Of a stretch of DNA of 64,000 nucleotides, positions 1-10,513 are shown one piece after another (position 1 is the first letter of the stretch; each line of letters begins with the position of its first letter). Position numbers and translations under genes: made by a program. The DNA comes from Zingiber officinale (taxonomy: Eukaryota; Streptophyta; Magnoliopsida; Zingiberales; Zingiberaceae), in contig NC_056002.1 of the NCBI RefSeq assembly GCF_018446385.1, positions 37,620,063 to 37,684,062 on the forward strand, written 5' to 3'. Below the pieces are notes generated by a model. The model saw only the letters and a list, made by a program, of their open reading frames with translations. It was not told where the DNA came from and did not search any database.

Positions 1-12
1 TCCCTATTGTAG
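1..12 (+). mobile_element. Left edge of copia A 5' LTR, interrupted by gypsy-1
   Basis: These bases match the 3' LTR of copia A just before its TATA box (about 37136-37147, two mismatches). The last five bases, TGTAG (8-12), are repeated at 8589-8593 and form the target-site duplication of gypsy-1. The rest of this LTR upstream lies outside the window. Confidence 0.8.
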
Positions 13-2858
13 TGTAACGACCCACCTTTCTACACTACTACTATTCTCTAAAGGTGGACGCTACTTGACTACTAACTCTACTTAACCGGTATGATAAAAA
101 TCTTTAGGAAAACCCTACCGAAAAATTTCGGCAGAGTCTCCCCTGTACCGGTGACCATAACCGTAAATAAATACAGAGTATCCTCAGCCACAGGCGGCTG
201 GAACATGATATTTCATAACCACGCAGTATAATAGCACAATAAAAATATGAAACTACTCTAGCAATGGCAAACAACCATATCACTCCAACAATAGGAGGTA
301 TCAAACTACAAATGCGGAAATAAACTCAATTACAATCTCAACTTCATCATAGCATTAAGGAGAAAAGAAAATGAAACATAACAAATCTTAAACTAAGTGA
401 GTTCTTTAGCTAAGTCTCAAGGATCTCCATAGTCCACACATCACACACCGTCACAGCATCTCCTTGTCGCCTTCTTCCTTATATTTTAGCTTTTCCTTTA
501 TCTGCAGTAGGAGGAAATGCAGTCTATAAGCATAAAGCTTAGTGAGCGCTATCTACTCACAAAACTCGATATGCATGTATATAAATAAAAACATGCTAAA
601 ACTGAATACTAACATGTAAAGCTACTCATGCTCATAAATAGCAAAGAAAACAACTAACTGAAAAGCTAACATGTATAGCTACTCATGCTCATATATAGCA
701 AAGGAATCATGCTAACTGAAATACTAAACATGTATAGCTAATTATGCTCATAAATCAATAAAGGAATCATACTAACTGAAATACTAAACATGTACAACTA
801 ATCATGCTCATAATAGCGAAGAAACTAACTGAAAAGCTAACATGTAAAACTAATCATAGAACTATCATGTGTATCAATAAGAAACTGAACTGATACATAA
901 GCTGAACTAATTAGTGCTAAACTGAGTCTAACTTGTATTCACATAACTAATTTGTGAAGTTTTGAAAACTATTTACATAATAGATTAAAATAATAATCAT
1001 GCTGCTGATGGGCCCGGCAACTGTACTTGCTGTGCGCGCATCCCTAACTAAACCCGGGATTGCAAGTTCCGAGTCTAGTAGGGTTTACTAGGTTATCTAA
1101 ACCTAGGGACGACTGTGGGAGCCCAACCCAATGGATATCTAATCCAGTACAGTGCCATTGCTGAAAATAAAATACTGATTTCATAGCTAATTTTCTTATC
1201 TTGCTTTAACTAGGTTATCTGAACCTAGAACTAGGTTATCTGAACCTAGAGGCGACTGTGGGAGCCCACCCATTGGACCGTAGTCCCATATAAGCTGAAG
1301 CAAGACTAAATAAGTGATTTTAAATGCTTCTACTGCATTAACTAAGCTATTAAAATGCCTACTGTAGCATTATATTGAGCTAAGCATTTTATCAAGCACT
1401 TGGTGTGCACTATAACACACCCTACGTACTGGAAATTCTGTATACAAGCTTAAACTAAATGTAAAACTGTAAATAACTAAAGGCTGAAAACTAAATCTGC
1501 ATGCTTAAAATAGAACTGCTCATGTTATTCCAATAGCAATTAGGAAACTAGAACAACTTAAGCATGCTGTGAAAGTAAAACAAATTCAACTACTAGGCAT
1601 GCAATAGAATCTAGAAAATAAAGGAATCGTTGCTGCATGGAATTAACAGAATATCATGCTTCATCAGGAAATACTAAACAGCAATGAAAGGAACTCAAAC
1701 TAAGTTCTGCATTTACTAATAAAAGCATGCTTATTCATATCCAGCAAATAGCACAAAACAAAACTAATACATGCTGGAATTAAAACCTTTATAATGCTTG
1801 TTTCAATGATATAAATGAAATATCAATCTGCACATGTACAAGACTAAATTCAGGACATGCATGCTATAACAAAACACAAGCATCAAGCAAATGAATACCT
1901 TTAAGCATGCTATAACAGAACATAAGCATCAAGCAAATAGGTCCCTAGCTACCCTATTCTGTAAAGCATGATCTGGAAGCCATAGGAAAAATCCGAATAC
2001 AAAGGAAGGAATTAAAACTCAACCTTAAGCTTAAAACTGTTCATGCTCGAAACATTAGTTAGGGCATCCAAAAACTAAACTTAATCATGCATATTCTTCC
2101 TTTAAGACTCACGGCAGAAACTAAAGGAACCAACAGATTAAACTAACTCATAATACTCAATGTGCATATATATGTATATACATCAAAACTGAAGCTAAAA
2201 TGCTTAATAAACACATGCTGGTCCAGTGAGCTATAAAGGAAATCAAATTGGCATGTCTAATTAAGCTACAAAAGAATAGGTCTACTAAGGAACATAAACA
2301 AATAAAACAATTTGTTCCAAAATCTGAAAGCATCACTAAGGAACATAAACAACCTTAAAGCTAAATTATGGATCCTACTGCTAAATCCTACTGAGGAATC
2401 CAATTTCTGCATCAGAAACCAAACCAGCTACTACCTAATACCCTCAAAACCGAATCCGAACTACAATGGAAGCAAAGAAAGCAAATCGAAGCTCGAAACT
2501 ACTCCTACTGCAGGTGAGAAGCAACTCACCGCGTGTTCTTGGATTCAAACCGAGGAAAAGGGGTTCTAGGGTTCGGAGACGGTGAAGATCTCGGCGGCTT
2601 CTTGGTGTTTCCGAGCTCCCCTCGTCGAGGTGGTCATGCACGGGTGGAGACCGGCCGGAAAAACCCTTCGCCGGCACCGGAGATCGAGCCCTACCGCCTG
2701 TTTCTTCGTTTCCGCCGCGAGAGAAAAACGCCGTCGCGAGAGGAGGAGAGGAGAAGATTTTCTCACGGGGAAAACCTAAGTTCTCTTCTTATAACTTTAA
2801 TATTCTGTTAACTAACTATTGCTTAAATACAACTTGATTCGGGTTTTATTAACAAACC

Positions 2859-2930
2859 CGCGGCTGGTCTGTTGGTGGGCTGCGTTCTGCTTAAAGCCCA
2901 ACACGAGGGTTCGAATCCCAGCTGCAACCA
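2859..2930 (+). other. tRNA-like module 1 in gypsy-1 3' LTR
   Basis: This segment contains a perfect 11/11 match to the pol III B-box consensus GGTTCGANTCC at 2908-2918 and only a partial A-box (about 2865-2875). It ends in ...GCAACCA, resembling a tRNA 3' end. It is antisense to the LTR. A 5-bp GGGCT/AGCCC stem sits where an anticodon arm would be. A normal full cloverleaf is not convincing, so I call it tRNA-like, not a tRNA gene. Confidence 0.6.
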
Positions 2931-3000
2931 TTTTATTTCCTATTATTTTACTGTTCCTAACTATTACTTAAATATATATCGCTCCATATATAATTAACAA

Positions 3001-3089
3001 AATGAGCGTAGCTCAGCTGGTTGGGCCGGTTTTGCTTGGGTCAGTCCGACCCGAGGTCGTGGGTTCGAATCTCACCTTCAACGTTTTTT
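3001..3089 (+). other. tRNA-like module 2 in gypsy-1 3' LTR, with T6 terminator
   Basis: A perfect A-box TAGCTCAGCTGG lies at 3009-3020 and a 10/11 B-box GGTTCGAATCT at 3062-3072. The D-arm (GCTC/GGGC) and the T-arm (GTGGG/CTCAC around TTCGAAT) both pair fully, allowing G-U. The acceptor stem does not pair well. A run of six T at 3084-3089 follows directly, as in pol III terminators. The module is antisense to the LTR. Confidence 0.7.
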
Positions 3090-3248
3090 ATCAAAACTTC
3101 TTTCTTTTTGTAACCCTATTAAACGACCTCCAAAAATTACATAAAAATATTCTAAAAATTCCTAAAAATCTCTAGAATATTTTAAAAGTATTTCCAAATA
3201 TTTTTATGGACATTTGGAACTTGAAATAAGGAAAATTGGGTCGTTTCA

Positions 3249-3262
3249 ATTCTCCCTCCCTT
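3249..3262 (-). other. Gypsy-1 polypurine tract
   Basis: The minus strand reads AAGGGAGGGAGAAT directly against the 3' LTR, the expected plus-strand primer. Confidence 0.85.
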
Positions 3263-3663
3263 ATAAAAAGTTCGTCCTCGAACTTAGAATAATTCTGGGC
3301 ATTTCTGTCTCATGCTGTCTCCACGCTCCCGAGTAACTTCCCCGTGCTTCTGGTTCTAAATGACTTTCACTAATGACACTTCTCTGTTTCCTAGTATCTT
3401 GTCTGCTCTGTCCACTATCTGTGTCTGCTCTCATAGCTAAGATCCTCTTGGATCAACACTGTCTGAGGCTGAATCACTTGGCTAAGGTCGTGAATACACT
3501 TCTTTAGCATGGAGACATGAAATACATTGTGTATTGCTGACATATCTTGAGGTAAGTCTAGCTTGTAAGCTACCTTCCCAATTCTCTCTATGATCGGGGT
3601 AGAGTCCTACGTATCGAGGACTTAACTTGCCCTTTTCCTCTTGGGTTCTTCGATGTACTCGAA
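3263..3663 (-). pseudogene. Gypsy-1 integrase C-terminus and chromodomain remnant
   Basis: Read on the minus strand, short frames match the tail of gypsy-2 pol: GKLSPRYVG, then a degraded '[11 protein letters not shown]' region (the frameshifted form of [12 protein letters not shown]), then NREVSLVKVI and an MRQKCPELF ending. This is the integrase C-terminal part plus a chromodomain-like tail, fused almost directly to the protease. RT, RNase H and the catalytic integrase core have been deleted between about 3660 and the protease. Several stops make it non-coding. Confidence 0.8.
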
Positions 3664-4230
3664 CTATGCTTCTGCTTCAGGTTGAAATACGACTTTCTGT
3701 TTACGACACTCTATGGAGGCACCGTATCTGATCAGGAAGTTCATTCCAAATATGACATCGTAGTCAGTCATGTCTAGCACTATCAGATCACAAAAGAGTT
3801 CTCTGTCTGCTATCATGACTGGCACTGTTCTGAACCAGTGCGTGGATGTCATAACTTCTCCCGAAGGTAATGTTGTCAGAAACTGACTACTGAGTACCTC
3901 TGGGGATATTGCTAACTTTTCGGCAAATGCCCTGGCTATATATGAATGGGTTGCCCCAGTATCAAATAGAACAGTAGCACTATACTGTAAAATACTAATC
4001 TGACCTGTGACAACTGTCGAGGCATTTGCTACGTCCTCTCTGGTGAGTGAGTAGATCCTCGCATTCGCCATAGCTGGAGGGGCTTCTAATCTGCCCTGGC
4101 TGATAGATGGACCTTCTAGAGCGGCCTGCATCTGATATAACTGAGCTGGCTGGCCTGCATGCTGAATCTGCTGTGGCTGAGGAAGACCGGTCTTGTTCGA
4201 GCCCTGGCCATGTGCCCTTCTTGTCCACAT
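3664..4230 (-). pseudogene. Gypsy-1 retropepsin-like aspartic protease domain
   Basis: An open stretch of 188 residues is closely related to the gypsy-2 protease. The catalytic motif LFDTGATHSY lies near residue 87, followed by the family's DYDVIFGMNFL segment near residue 160. The protease would cut Gag-Pol. Here the frame stops just after the protease, at the point where gypsy-2 continues into reverse transcriptase. The upstream gag is broken, so expression is doubtful. Confidence 0.88.
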
Positions 4231-5158
4231 TCAAGCATCCTCGTATGCCCTTGCGACAAACCCCGTGGAATTTCCCCCAAGTAGCACACTTTGGATAACC
4301 GGGTCGCCTAGATGGTCCTCATTCGGGTCACTCCCGATTTGCGCTTCTGTTGGAGTTCCCTTCCAATTAGAGCTGTGGCCTTGCTGTTTTGAGTGTGAGA
4401 GTTTCCTTGGCCTTTGGACTCGAGGAGACTTGCTTCTGCCGCTTTATGCTGCTCGGTGGTTGGAGCACTACTCACTAGTTCTTCCGTAGTTTGTGGCCTA
4501 TGGATGCCACCGGCCACATTCATCGCTATTTCCGGCCTCAACATTTTGAGCATCACCAACTCGTTCCTTTTCTCGTCGACTAATTCGACATAGACGCAGC
4601 CTGCTGAATTTCTTCATGGCTTCCTCAACTGATAGGTTGCCCTGACGAAACTCCGTGAACTCGTCGTAGTGGCGGTTTGTGACCGCATGTGAAAGAACTC
4701 CTCGAAGAATTCTTTCTCGAAGTCGCCCATGTCATCTGGTTCACCGGGCGCTTCCGACTCTCTCCCACCACATACGGCGTCGCCTGTCGGCAAGGAGGCA
4801 CACTTCACCTTCTCTTGTTCTGGCCACCAAGCTCCATCTCTCCAGTGTTTTGAACCCGGCTTGAGCATCCCATGGTTCGTTCCTGAGAAGTTCTCGGGCT
4901 TGATTCGCTGCCACTGGATCAGGTAAGCCTCCCTCTTTGCTTCCGCTGCTGGAGCTACTGGTGCTGTGGGCTGGACTGTTCTGGGGTGACTGTGGGAGTA
5001 TTCTGCTGATTAGCCTTTAAGGTGGCTATCTGCTGCTGCTGTAACTGAGCCACTAATGCTGTAAGGTCTGGGGGAGGCACTGAACTGCCTGCCTCTTGCT
5101 GGGGCTCAGTAGCTGGTGCCTGCTTAGCTGGGCGTCCTCGTGCCATTTCTAAAGACAT
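4190..5158 (-). pseudogene. gag: Gypsy-1 gag (capsid/nucleocapsid), frameshifted
   Basis: Gag would form the particle that packages element RNA. The first open stretch (5158-4955, 67 residues) starts MSLEMARGRPAK, matching the gypsy-2 gag start at 15000. Further stretches in other frames follow: 4868-4614, with the FEKEFFEEFFHMR segment typical of chromovirus gag, and 4559-4308, with MLKMLRPEIAMNVAGG. The zinc knuckle, intact in gypsy-2, is shifted out of frame near 4200-4260. At least three frame changes mean no single gag protein can be made. Confidence 0.85.
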
Positions 5159-5346
5159 AGAGGATGTACATAACTAATCTAATCACGTTTAACTAGCTAC
5201 TATAAACATGTTAGAGGCTATCACACATAAGCATGCTATAATTATTCCTAAACATGAAAGCAAGAAACATAAATAGAGTAAAGGTATTCTTACTTGGAAG
5301 ACGGCAAGGCTGATGCTGATGTGTGTGATGCTGGAGAATGGGAACT

Positions 5347-5358
5347 GCTCTGATACCA
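5347..5358 (-). other. Gypsy-1 primer-binding site
   Basis: The minus strand reads TGGTATCAGAGC two bases after the 5' LTR. This is the usual plant initiator-methionine tRNA primer site, and it fixes the orientation of gypsy-1. Confidence 0.92.
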
Positions 5359-8198
5359 ACTGTAACGACCCACCTTTCTACACTACTACTATTCTCTAAA
5401 GGTGGACGCTACTTGACTACTAACTCTACTTAACCGGTATGATAAAAATCTTTAGGAAAACCCTACCGAAAAATTTCGGCAGAGTCTCCCCTGTACCGGT
5501 GACCCCAAACTGGGATACATAACATGTATACTCAGCCACAGGCGGCTGGAACAGATATTTTCATAACCACGCAGTATAATAGCACAATAAAAATATGAAA
5601 CTACTCTAGCAATGGCAAACAACCATATCACTCCAACAATAGGAGGTATCAAACTACAAATGCGGAAATAAACTCAATTACAATCTCAACTTCATCATAG
5701 CATTAAGGAGAAAAGAAAATGAAACATAACAAATCTTAAACTAAGTGAGTTCTTTAGCTAAGTCTCAAGGATCTCCATAGTCCACACATCACACACCGTC
5801 ACAGCATCTCCTTGTCGCCTTCTTCCTTATATTTTAGCTTTTCCTTTATCTGCAGTAGGAGGAAATGCAGTCTATAAGCATAAAGCTTAGTGAGCGCTAT
5901 CTACTCACAAAACTCGATATGCATGTATATAAATAAAAACATGCTAAAACTGAATACTAACATGTAAAGCTACTCATGCTCATAAATAGCAAAGAAAACA
6001 ACTAACTGAAAAGCTAACATGTATAGCTACTCATGCTCATATATAGCAAAGGAATCATGCTAACTGAAATACTAAACATGTATAGCTAATTATGCTCATA
6101 AATCAATAAAGGAATCATACTAACTGAAATACTAAACATGTACAACTAATCATGCTCATAATAGCGAAGAAACTAACTGAAAAGCTAACATGTAAAGCTA
6201 ATCATAGAACTATCATGTGTATCAATAAGAAACTGAATTGATACCTAAGCTAAACTAATTAATGCTAAACTGAGTCTAACTTGTATTCACATAACTAATT
6301 TGTGAAGTTTTGAAAACTATTTACATAATAGATTAAAATAATAATCATGCTGCTGATGGGCCCAACTGTACTTGCTGTGCACGCATCCCTAACTAAACCC
6401 GGGATTGCAAGTTCCGAGTCTAGTAGGGTTTACTAGGTTATCTAAACCTAGGGACGACTGTGGAGCCCAACCCAATGGATATCTAATCCAGTACAGTGCC
6501 ATTGCTGAAAATAAAATACTGATTTCATAGCTAATTTTCTTATCTTGCTTTAACTAGGTTATCTGAACCTAGAACTAGGTTATCTGAACCTAGAGGCGAC
6601 TGTGGGAGCCCACCCATTGGACATCTAGTCCATATAAGCTGAAGCAAGACTAAATAAGTGATTTTAAATGCTTCTACTGCATTAACTAAGCTATTAAAAT
6701 GCCTACTGTAGCATTATATTGAGCTAAGCATTTTATCAAGCACTTGGTGTGCACTATAACACACCCTACGTACTGGAAATTCTGTATACAAGCTTAAACT
6801 AAATGTAAAACTGTAAATAACTAAAGGCTGAAAACTAAATCTGCATGCTTAAAATAGAACTGCTCATGTTATTCCAATAGCAATTAGGAAACTAGAACAA
6901 CTTAAGCATGCTGTGAAAGTAAAACAAATTCAACTACTAGGCATGCAATAGAATCTAGAAAATAAAGGAATCGTTGCTGCATGGAATTAACAGAATATCA
7001 TGCTTCATCAGGAAATACTAAACAACAATGAAAGGAACTCAAACTAAGTTCTGCATTTACTAATAAAAGCATGCTTATTCATATCCAGCAAATAGCACAA
7101 AACAAAACTAATACATGCTGGAATTAAAACCTTTATAATGCTTGTTTCAATGATATAAATGAAATATCAATCTGCACATGTACAAGACTAAATTCAGGAC
7201 ATGCATGCTATAACAGAACACAAGCATCAAGCAAATGAATACCTTTAAGCATGCTATAACAGAACATAAGCATCAAGCAAATAGGTCCCTAGCTACCCTA
7301 TTCTGTAAAGCATGATCTGGAAGCCATAGGAAAAATCCGAATACAAAGGAAGGAATTAAAACTCAACCTTAAGCTTAAAACTATTCATGCTCGAAACATT
7401 AGTTAGGGCATCCAAAAACTAAACTTAATCATGCATATTCTTCCTTTAAGACTCACGGCAGAAACTAAAGGAACCAACAGATTAAACTAACTCATAATAC
7501 TCAATGTGCATATATATGTATATACATCAAAACTGAAGCTAAAATGCTTAATAAACACATGCTGGTCCAGTGAGCTATAAAGGAAATCAAATTGGCATGT
7601 CTAATTAAGCTACAAAAGAATAGGTCTACTAAGGAACATAAACAAATAAAACAATTTGTTCCAAAATCTGAAAGCATCACTAAGGAACATAAACAACCTT
7701 AAAGCTAAATTATGGATCCTACTGCTAAATCCTACTGAGGAATCCAATTTCTGCATCAGAAACCAAACCAGCTACTACCTAATACCCTCAAAACCGAATC
7801 CGAACTACAATGGAAGCAAAGAAAGCAAATCGAAGCTCGAAACTACTCCTACTGCAGGTGAGAAGCAACTCACCGCGTGTTCTTGGATTCAAACCGAGGA
7901 AAAGGGGTTCTAGGGTTCGGAGACGGTGAAGATCTCGGCGGCTTCTTGGTGTTTCCGAGCTCCCCTCGTCGAGGTGGTCATGCACGGGTGGAGACCGGCC
8001 GGAAAAACCCTTCGCCGGCACCGGAGATCGAGCCCCTAGCTTTCTTCGTTTTTCGCCCGAGAGAAAACGCCGTCGCGAGAGGAGGAGAGGAGAAGATTTT
8101 GTCACGGGGAAAAACCTAAGTTCTCTTCTTATAACTTTAATATTCTGTTAACTAACTATTGCTTAAATACAACTTGATTCGGGTTTTATTAACAAACC

Positions 8199-8270
8199 CG
8201 CGGCTGGTCTGTTGGTGGGCTGCGTTCTGCTTAAAGCCCAACACGAGGGTTCGAATCCCAGCTGCAACCA
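8199..8270 (+). other. tRNA-like module 1 in gypsy-1 5' LTR
   Basis: This is an exact counterpart of 2859-2930, offset by 5340 bases. The perfect B-box is at 8248-8258. Confidence 0.6.
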
Positions 8271-8340
8271 TTTTATTTCCTATTATTTTACTGTTCCTAA
8301 CTATTACTTAAATATATATCGCTCCATATATAATTAACAA

Positions 8341-8429
8341 AATGAGCGTAGCTCAGCTGGTTGGGCCGGTTTTGCTTGGGTCAGTCCGACCCGAGGTCGT
8401 GGGTTCGAATCTCACCTTCAACGTTTTTT
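8341..8429 (+). other. tRNA-like module 2 in gypsy-1 5' LTR, with T6 terminator
   Basis: This is the counterpart of 3001-3089. The perfect A-box is at 8349-8360, the B-box at 8402-8412, and a T6 run at 8424-8429. Confidence 0.7.
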
Positions 8430-8597
8430 ATCAAAACTTCTTTCTTTTTGTAACCCTATTAAACGACCTCCAAAAATTACATAAAAATATTCTAAAAATT
8501 CCTAAAAATCTCTAGAATATTTTAAAAGTATTTCCAAATATTTTTATGGACATTTGGAACTTGAAATAAGGAAAATTGGGTCGTTTCATGTAGCCTC

Positions 8598-8606
8598 TAT
8601 ATAAAG
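8598..8606 (+). promoter_or_regulatory. TATA box of copia A 5' LTR
   Basis: TATATAAAG lies four bases after the gypsy-1 TSD copy. The same box in the 3' LTR is at 37151-37159. Everything upstream in this LTR is now separated by the 8.6-kb gypsy-1. Confidence 0.75.
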
Positions 8607-8649
8607 CCTCGCATCCATCCATACACGAGTAGTTGTTGTGGTTTTTGGT

Positions 8650-8936
8650 TAGCCTCCTCTTTTCCTAGGGCCGACAACACCTCATCCTTTTCCTAGGGTC
8701 GGCGACACCTCCTCTTTTCCTAGGGTCGGCGGCACCTCATCCTTTTCCTAGGGCTGACAGCACCTCCTCTTTTCCTAGGGTCGGCTGCACGTCCTCCTTT
8801 TCCTAGGGCCGATGCCACCTCTTCTCCTTGCTAGGGGTCGGCGCCTCCTCTTCTCCTTGCTAGGGCCGGCGCTTCTCCTCCTTGCTAGGGGCCTGCGCCT
8901 CCTCCTTGCTAGGGCCGGCGCCTCCTCTTGCTTTCC
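8650..8936 (+). repeat. Tandem 27-30 bp repeats in copia A 5' LTR
   Basis: About nine to ten imperfect copies of a unit built on 'CCTCCTTTTCCTAGGG(T/C)CGGC' lie just downstream of the TATA box, inside the presumed transcribed leader of the LTR. The same array occurs at 37206-37435. Confidence 0.85.
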
Positions 8937-9371
8937 TTTGTGGGCGGTGACTTGGAAAAGAAGAAGAGGAGAAGGTGTCTCATCCTAAAGCTTCTCTTGT
9001 TGGTCGGTAGTTTGGAAACAATGAAAAGAAGGGTGTTTGTTATCTTGGTAGATCGTTGCCCACATGACGTCCAAGAGGAGGAGAGGAATACAATAGAAGA
9101 TCAAGAGATCTTTAGCTACAAAGAAAAGGTACAACTAGTTATTTGATTCTGCTGCGTAATTAATTTAGTTTTCTTTGTATCAATTTTGAATACCAACACA
9201 AGAGGCCAGCGATCTTGTACTTCGATCAAGGTGTGCTTTGATCCATCAAGAATTTTCTTGATTGATCAAACACATGTCTGATCGAACATGCGGGTTGCTA
9301 GGAAAAGTTCTGTACTTGTACAATTTTTGTACAGGGAATTTTAAACAGAATGGAATTCCAGCGCCTTCAAG

Positions 9372-9383
9372 TGGTATTAGAGC
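9372..9383 (+). other. Copia A primer-binding site
   Basis: TGGTATTAGAGC lies two bases after the LTR end. It is the methionine-tRNA primer site with one change (C to T at position 7). Confidence 0.88.
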
Positions 9384-10513
9384 GAGTTTTCTGGCTCTGT
9401 GTGATTGGTTTTCGATTAAATTATGCACTGCTCATATATAACTTTAGGTAGGATAATAGTAGCATGTACTAGAAAGATTAACTCTGTGGTTGTAGGCATC
9501 CTAGGTCCAACTATTATGACTTTTTGTGTTTATGTATGATTTGAACACTCGGGCATGTCGAGGTTGTTTTGTGTTATGTATGATTGTAATATTAAATACA
9601 ACTGGTTGTTGTATTATTTTTTTTACATTCTGTTCGATCTAGATTACATGTAAATTTCTTTGTGGAATATAGGATCGATAAATGTAAATTTTTATTTCTT
9701 TTGTTGCGGCTTGTATCCTTGCTATGTGTGATGCTATTTTGAGGACCGGAGGCGCGGTGAAGAAGGAAGCAAGATAGATGCGATGACTTGATCCATTGGT
9801 GGCATATTGGAGGACAGCGATAGATGAGACCATAATAGTTGAAAATTTTATTTTCATATTTATTGCCTTTATATGCTGTTTTTTTATGTTATGATGCTGT
9901 TTTTATGTGTTGTGATGTGTGTGCATGTTAAAATCCCTCAATTTAAATAACTAAGTAGGAGAGTGATTATTTAAATAAATTTCACGGTCTTCATTACTGG
10001 TTTGTAAGTGATGCATTCAAACTTGCGAGTTTACTTTAAGTTCCTTCCTTCATATCGGATGAGTTTGTTTGTGGACCACTAGATCTAACTTCCTCTATGG
10101 ATGATTATAGGAAATTATTTAGGTATGTGCGATCTTCTCCATCTGAAGGGGCACAATCCTAATTAATGGACTAAGTATCAAGTAATGGTATATACTTAGG
10201 CACATTTAATAGTATGTGTGATCTTCTCCATCTGACTCCTCCCCATCCGAGTCACTGCTATTATTTGTGTGGCCGAAGATGAACCAACTATTAATTTTAT
10301 TTGTCATAAAGTTAGGCTGATAAGATAATAAAATTAATGGGTAAAATCTCCTCTTACAAATGTTTGAATTAGTATACGTCCACACTATCGTGGCATACAA
10401 AATTCACTGTGTTTTGAGGTGTTGGTGAATTTAAATTATATTGTTTAAGGAATCAATATTATTTTAAATTCTAAAGTTTTGACCAAATATTTTGTGATTC
10501 TCAGGATTTCAAA
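9384..10513 (+). other. Copia A untranslated leader
   Basis: About 1.1 kb of AT-rich sequence lies between primer site and gag. I see no coding frame. It includes one copy of a segment (about 10370-10425, around GTATACGTCCACACTA) that is present four times in the copia B leader. The last bases before the gag start are TCTCAGGATTTCAAA. Confidence 0.75.

Larger units (their letters stand above)
13..3248 (-). repeat. Gypsy-1 3' LTR (minus strand)
   Basis: This is the 3236-bp partner of 5361-8588. The purine tract lies immediately to its right on the minus strand. Much of the interior is AT-rich with degenerate repeats around the phrase 'catgctcata' and is not coding. A GC-rich segment at about 2560-2760 may be transcribed leader, but I see no clear TATA box. 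Confidence 0.93.
13..8588 (-). mobile_element. Gypsy-1: non-autonomous Tekay-like chromovirus, complete insertion
   Basis: Two long direct repeats (13-3248 and 5361-8588) begin TGTAACGACCC and end GGGTCGTTTCA, so they have TG...CA ends. The insertion is flanked by TSD TGTAG. The primer site and purine tract read on the minus strand, so the 5' LTR is the right copy. The internal region is only about 2.1 kb (3249-5360) and holds gag, protease and an integrase C-terminal remnant. Reverse transcriptase, RNase H and the integrase core are absent, so the element cannot copy itself. The LTRs look about 99% identical by eye apart from a few patches, which indicates recent insertion. It sits directly upstream of the TATA box of the copia A 5' LTR. 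Confidence 0.93.
5361..8588 (-). repeat. Gypsy-1 5' LTR (minus strand)
   Basis: This 3228-bp LTR is nearly identical to 13-3248. It starts (minus strand) TGAAACGACCC and ends GGGTCGTTACA. It contains doubled CTAGGTT...AACCTAG imperfect palindromes (about 6552-6592) that also occur in the gypsy-2 LTR, so the two families are related. It also carries two tRNA-like modules near its 5' end. Small differences from the partner LTR cluster around 5510-5560 and 8030-8060. Confidence 0.93.
8589..9369 (+). repeat. Copia A 5' LTR, remainder after gypsy-1 insertion
   Basis: This stretch matches the end of the copia A 3' LTR (37143-37868) throughout. It begins with the duplicated TGTAG, then a TATA box (TATATAAAG, 8598-8606). 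It ends ...CCTTCA just before the primer site. The transcript start should lie shortly after 8606. The open frame at 8928-9146 also exists in the 3' LTR (37427-37645) and is non-coding LTR sequence. Confidence 0.88.

Noticed and set aside
2312..2811. Frames of 60-105 residues on both strands at 2312-2811 and 7656-8119
   Set aside because: They are inside the two gypsy-1 LTRs, overlap on both strands and lack any recognised motif. The GC-rich LTR leader explains them.
3001..3083. A true nuclear tRNA gene
   Set aside because: A/B boxes and D/T arms are good, but the acceptor stem does not pair and the region between is too long for a standard anticodon arm. It is also present in every copy of the LTR.
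8928..9146. 72-residue frame, also present at 37427-37645
   Set aside because: It is conserved only because both copies are LTR sequence of copia A. It has no domain and lies in the LTR leader.
9639..10400. Minus-strand frames of 60-72 residues in the copia A leader
   Set aside because: Short, AT-rich, no domain, antisense to the element, and not preserved in the copia B leader.
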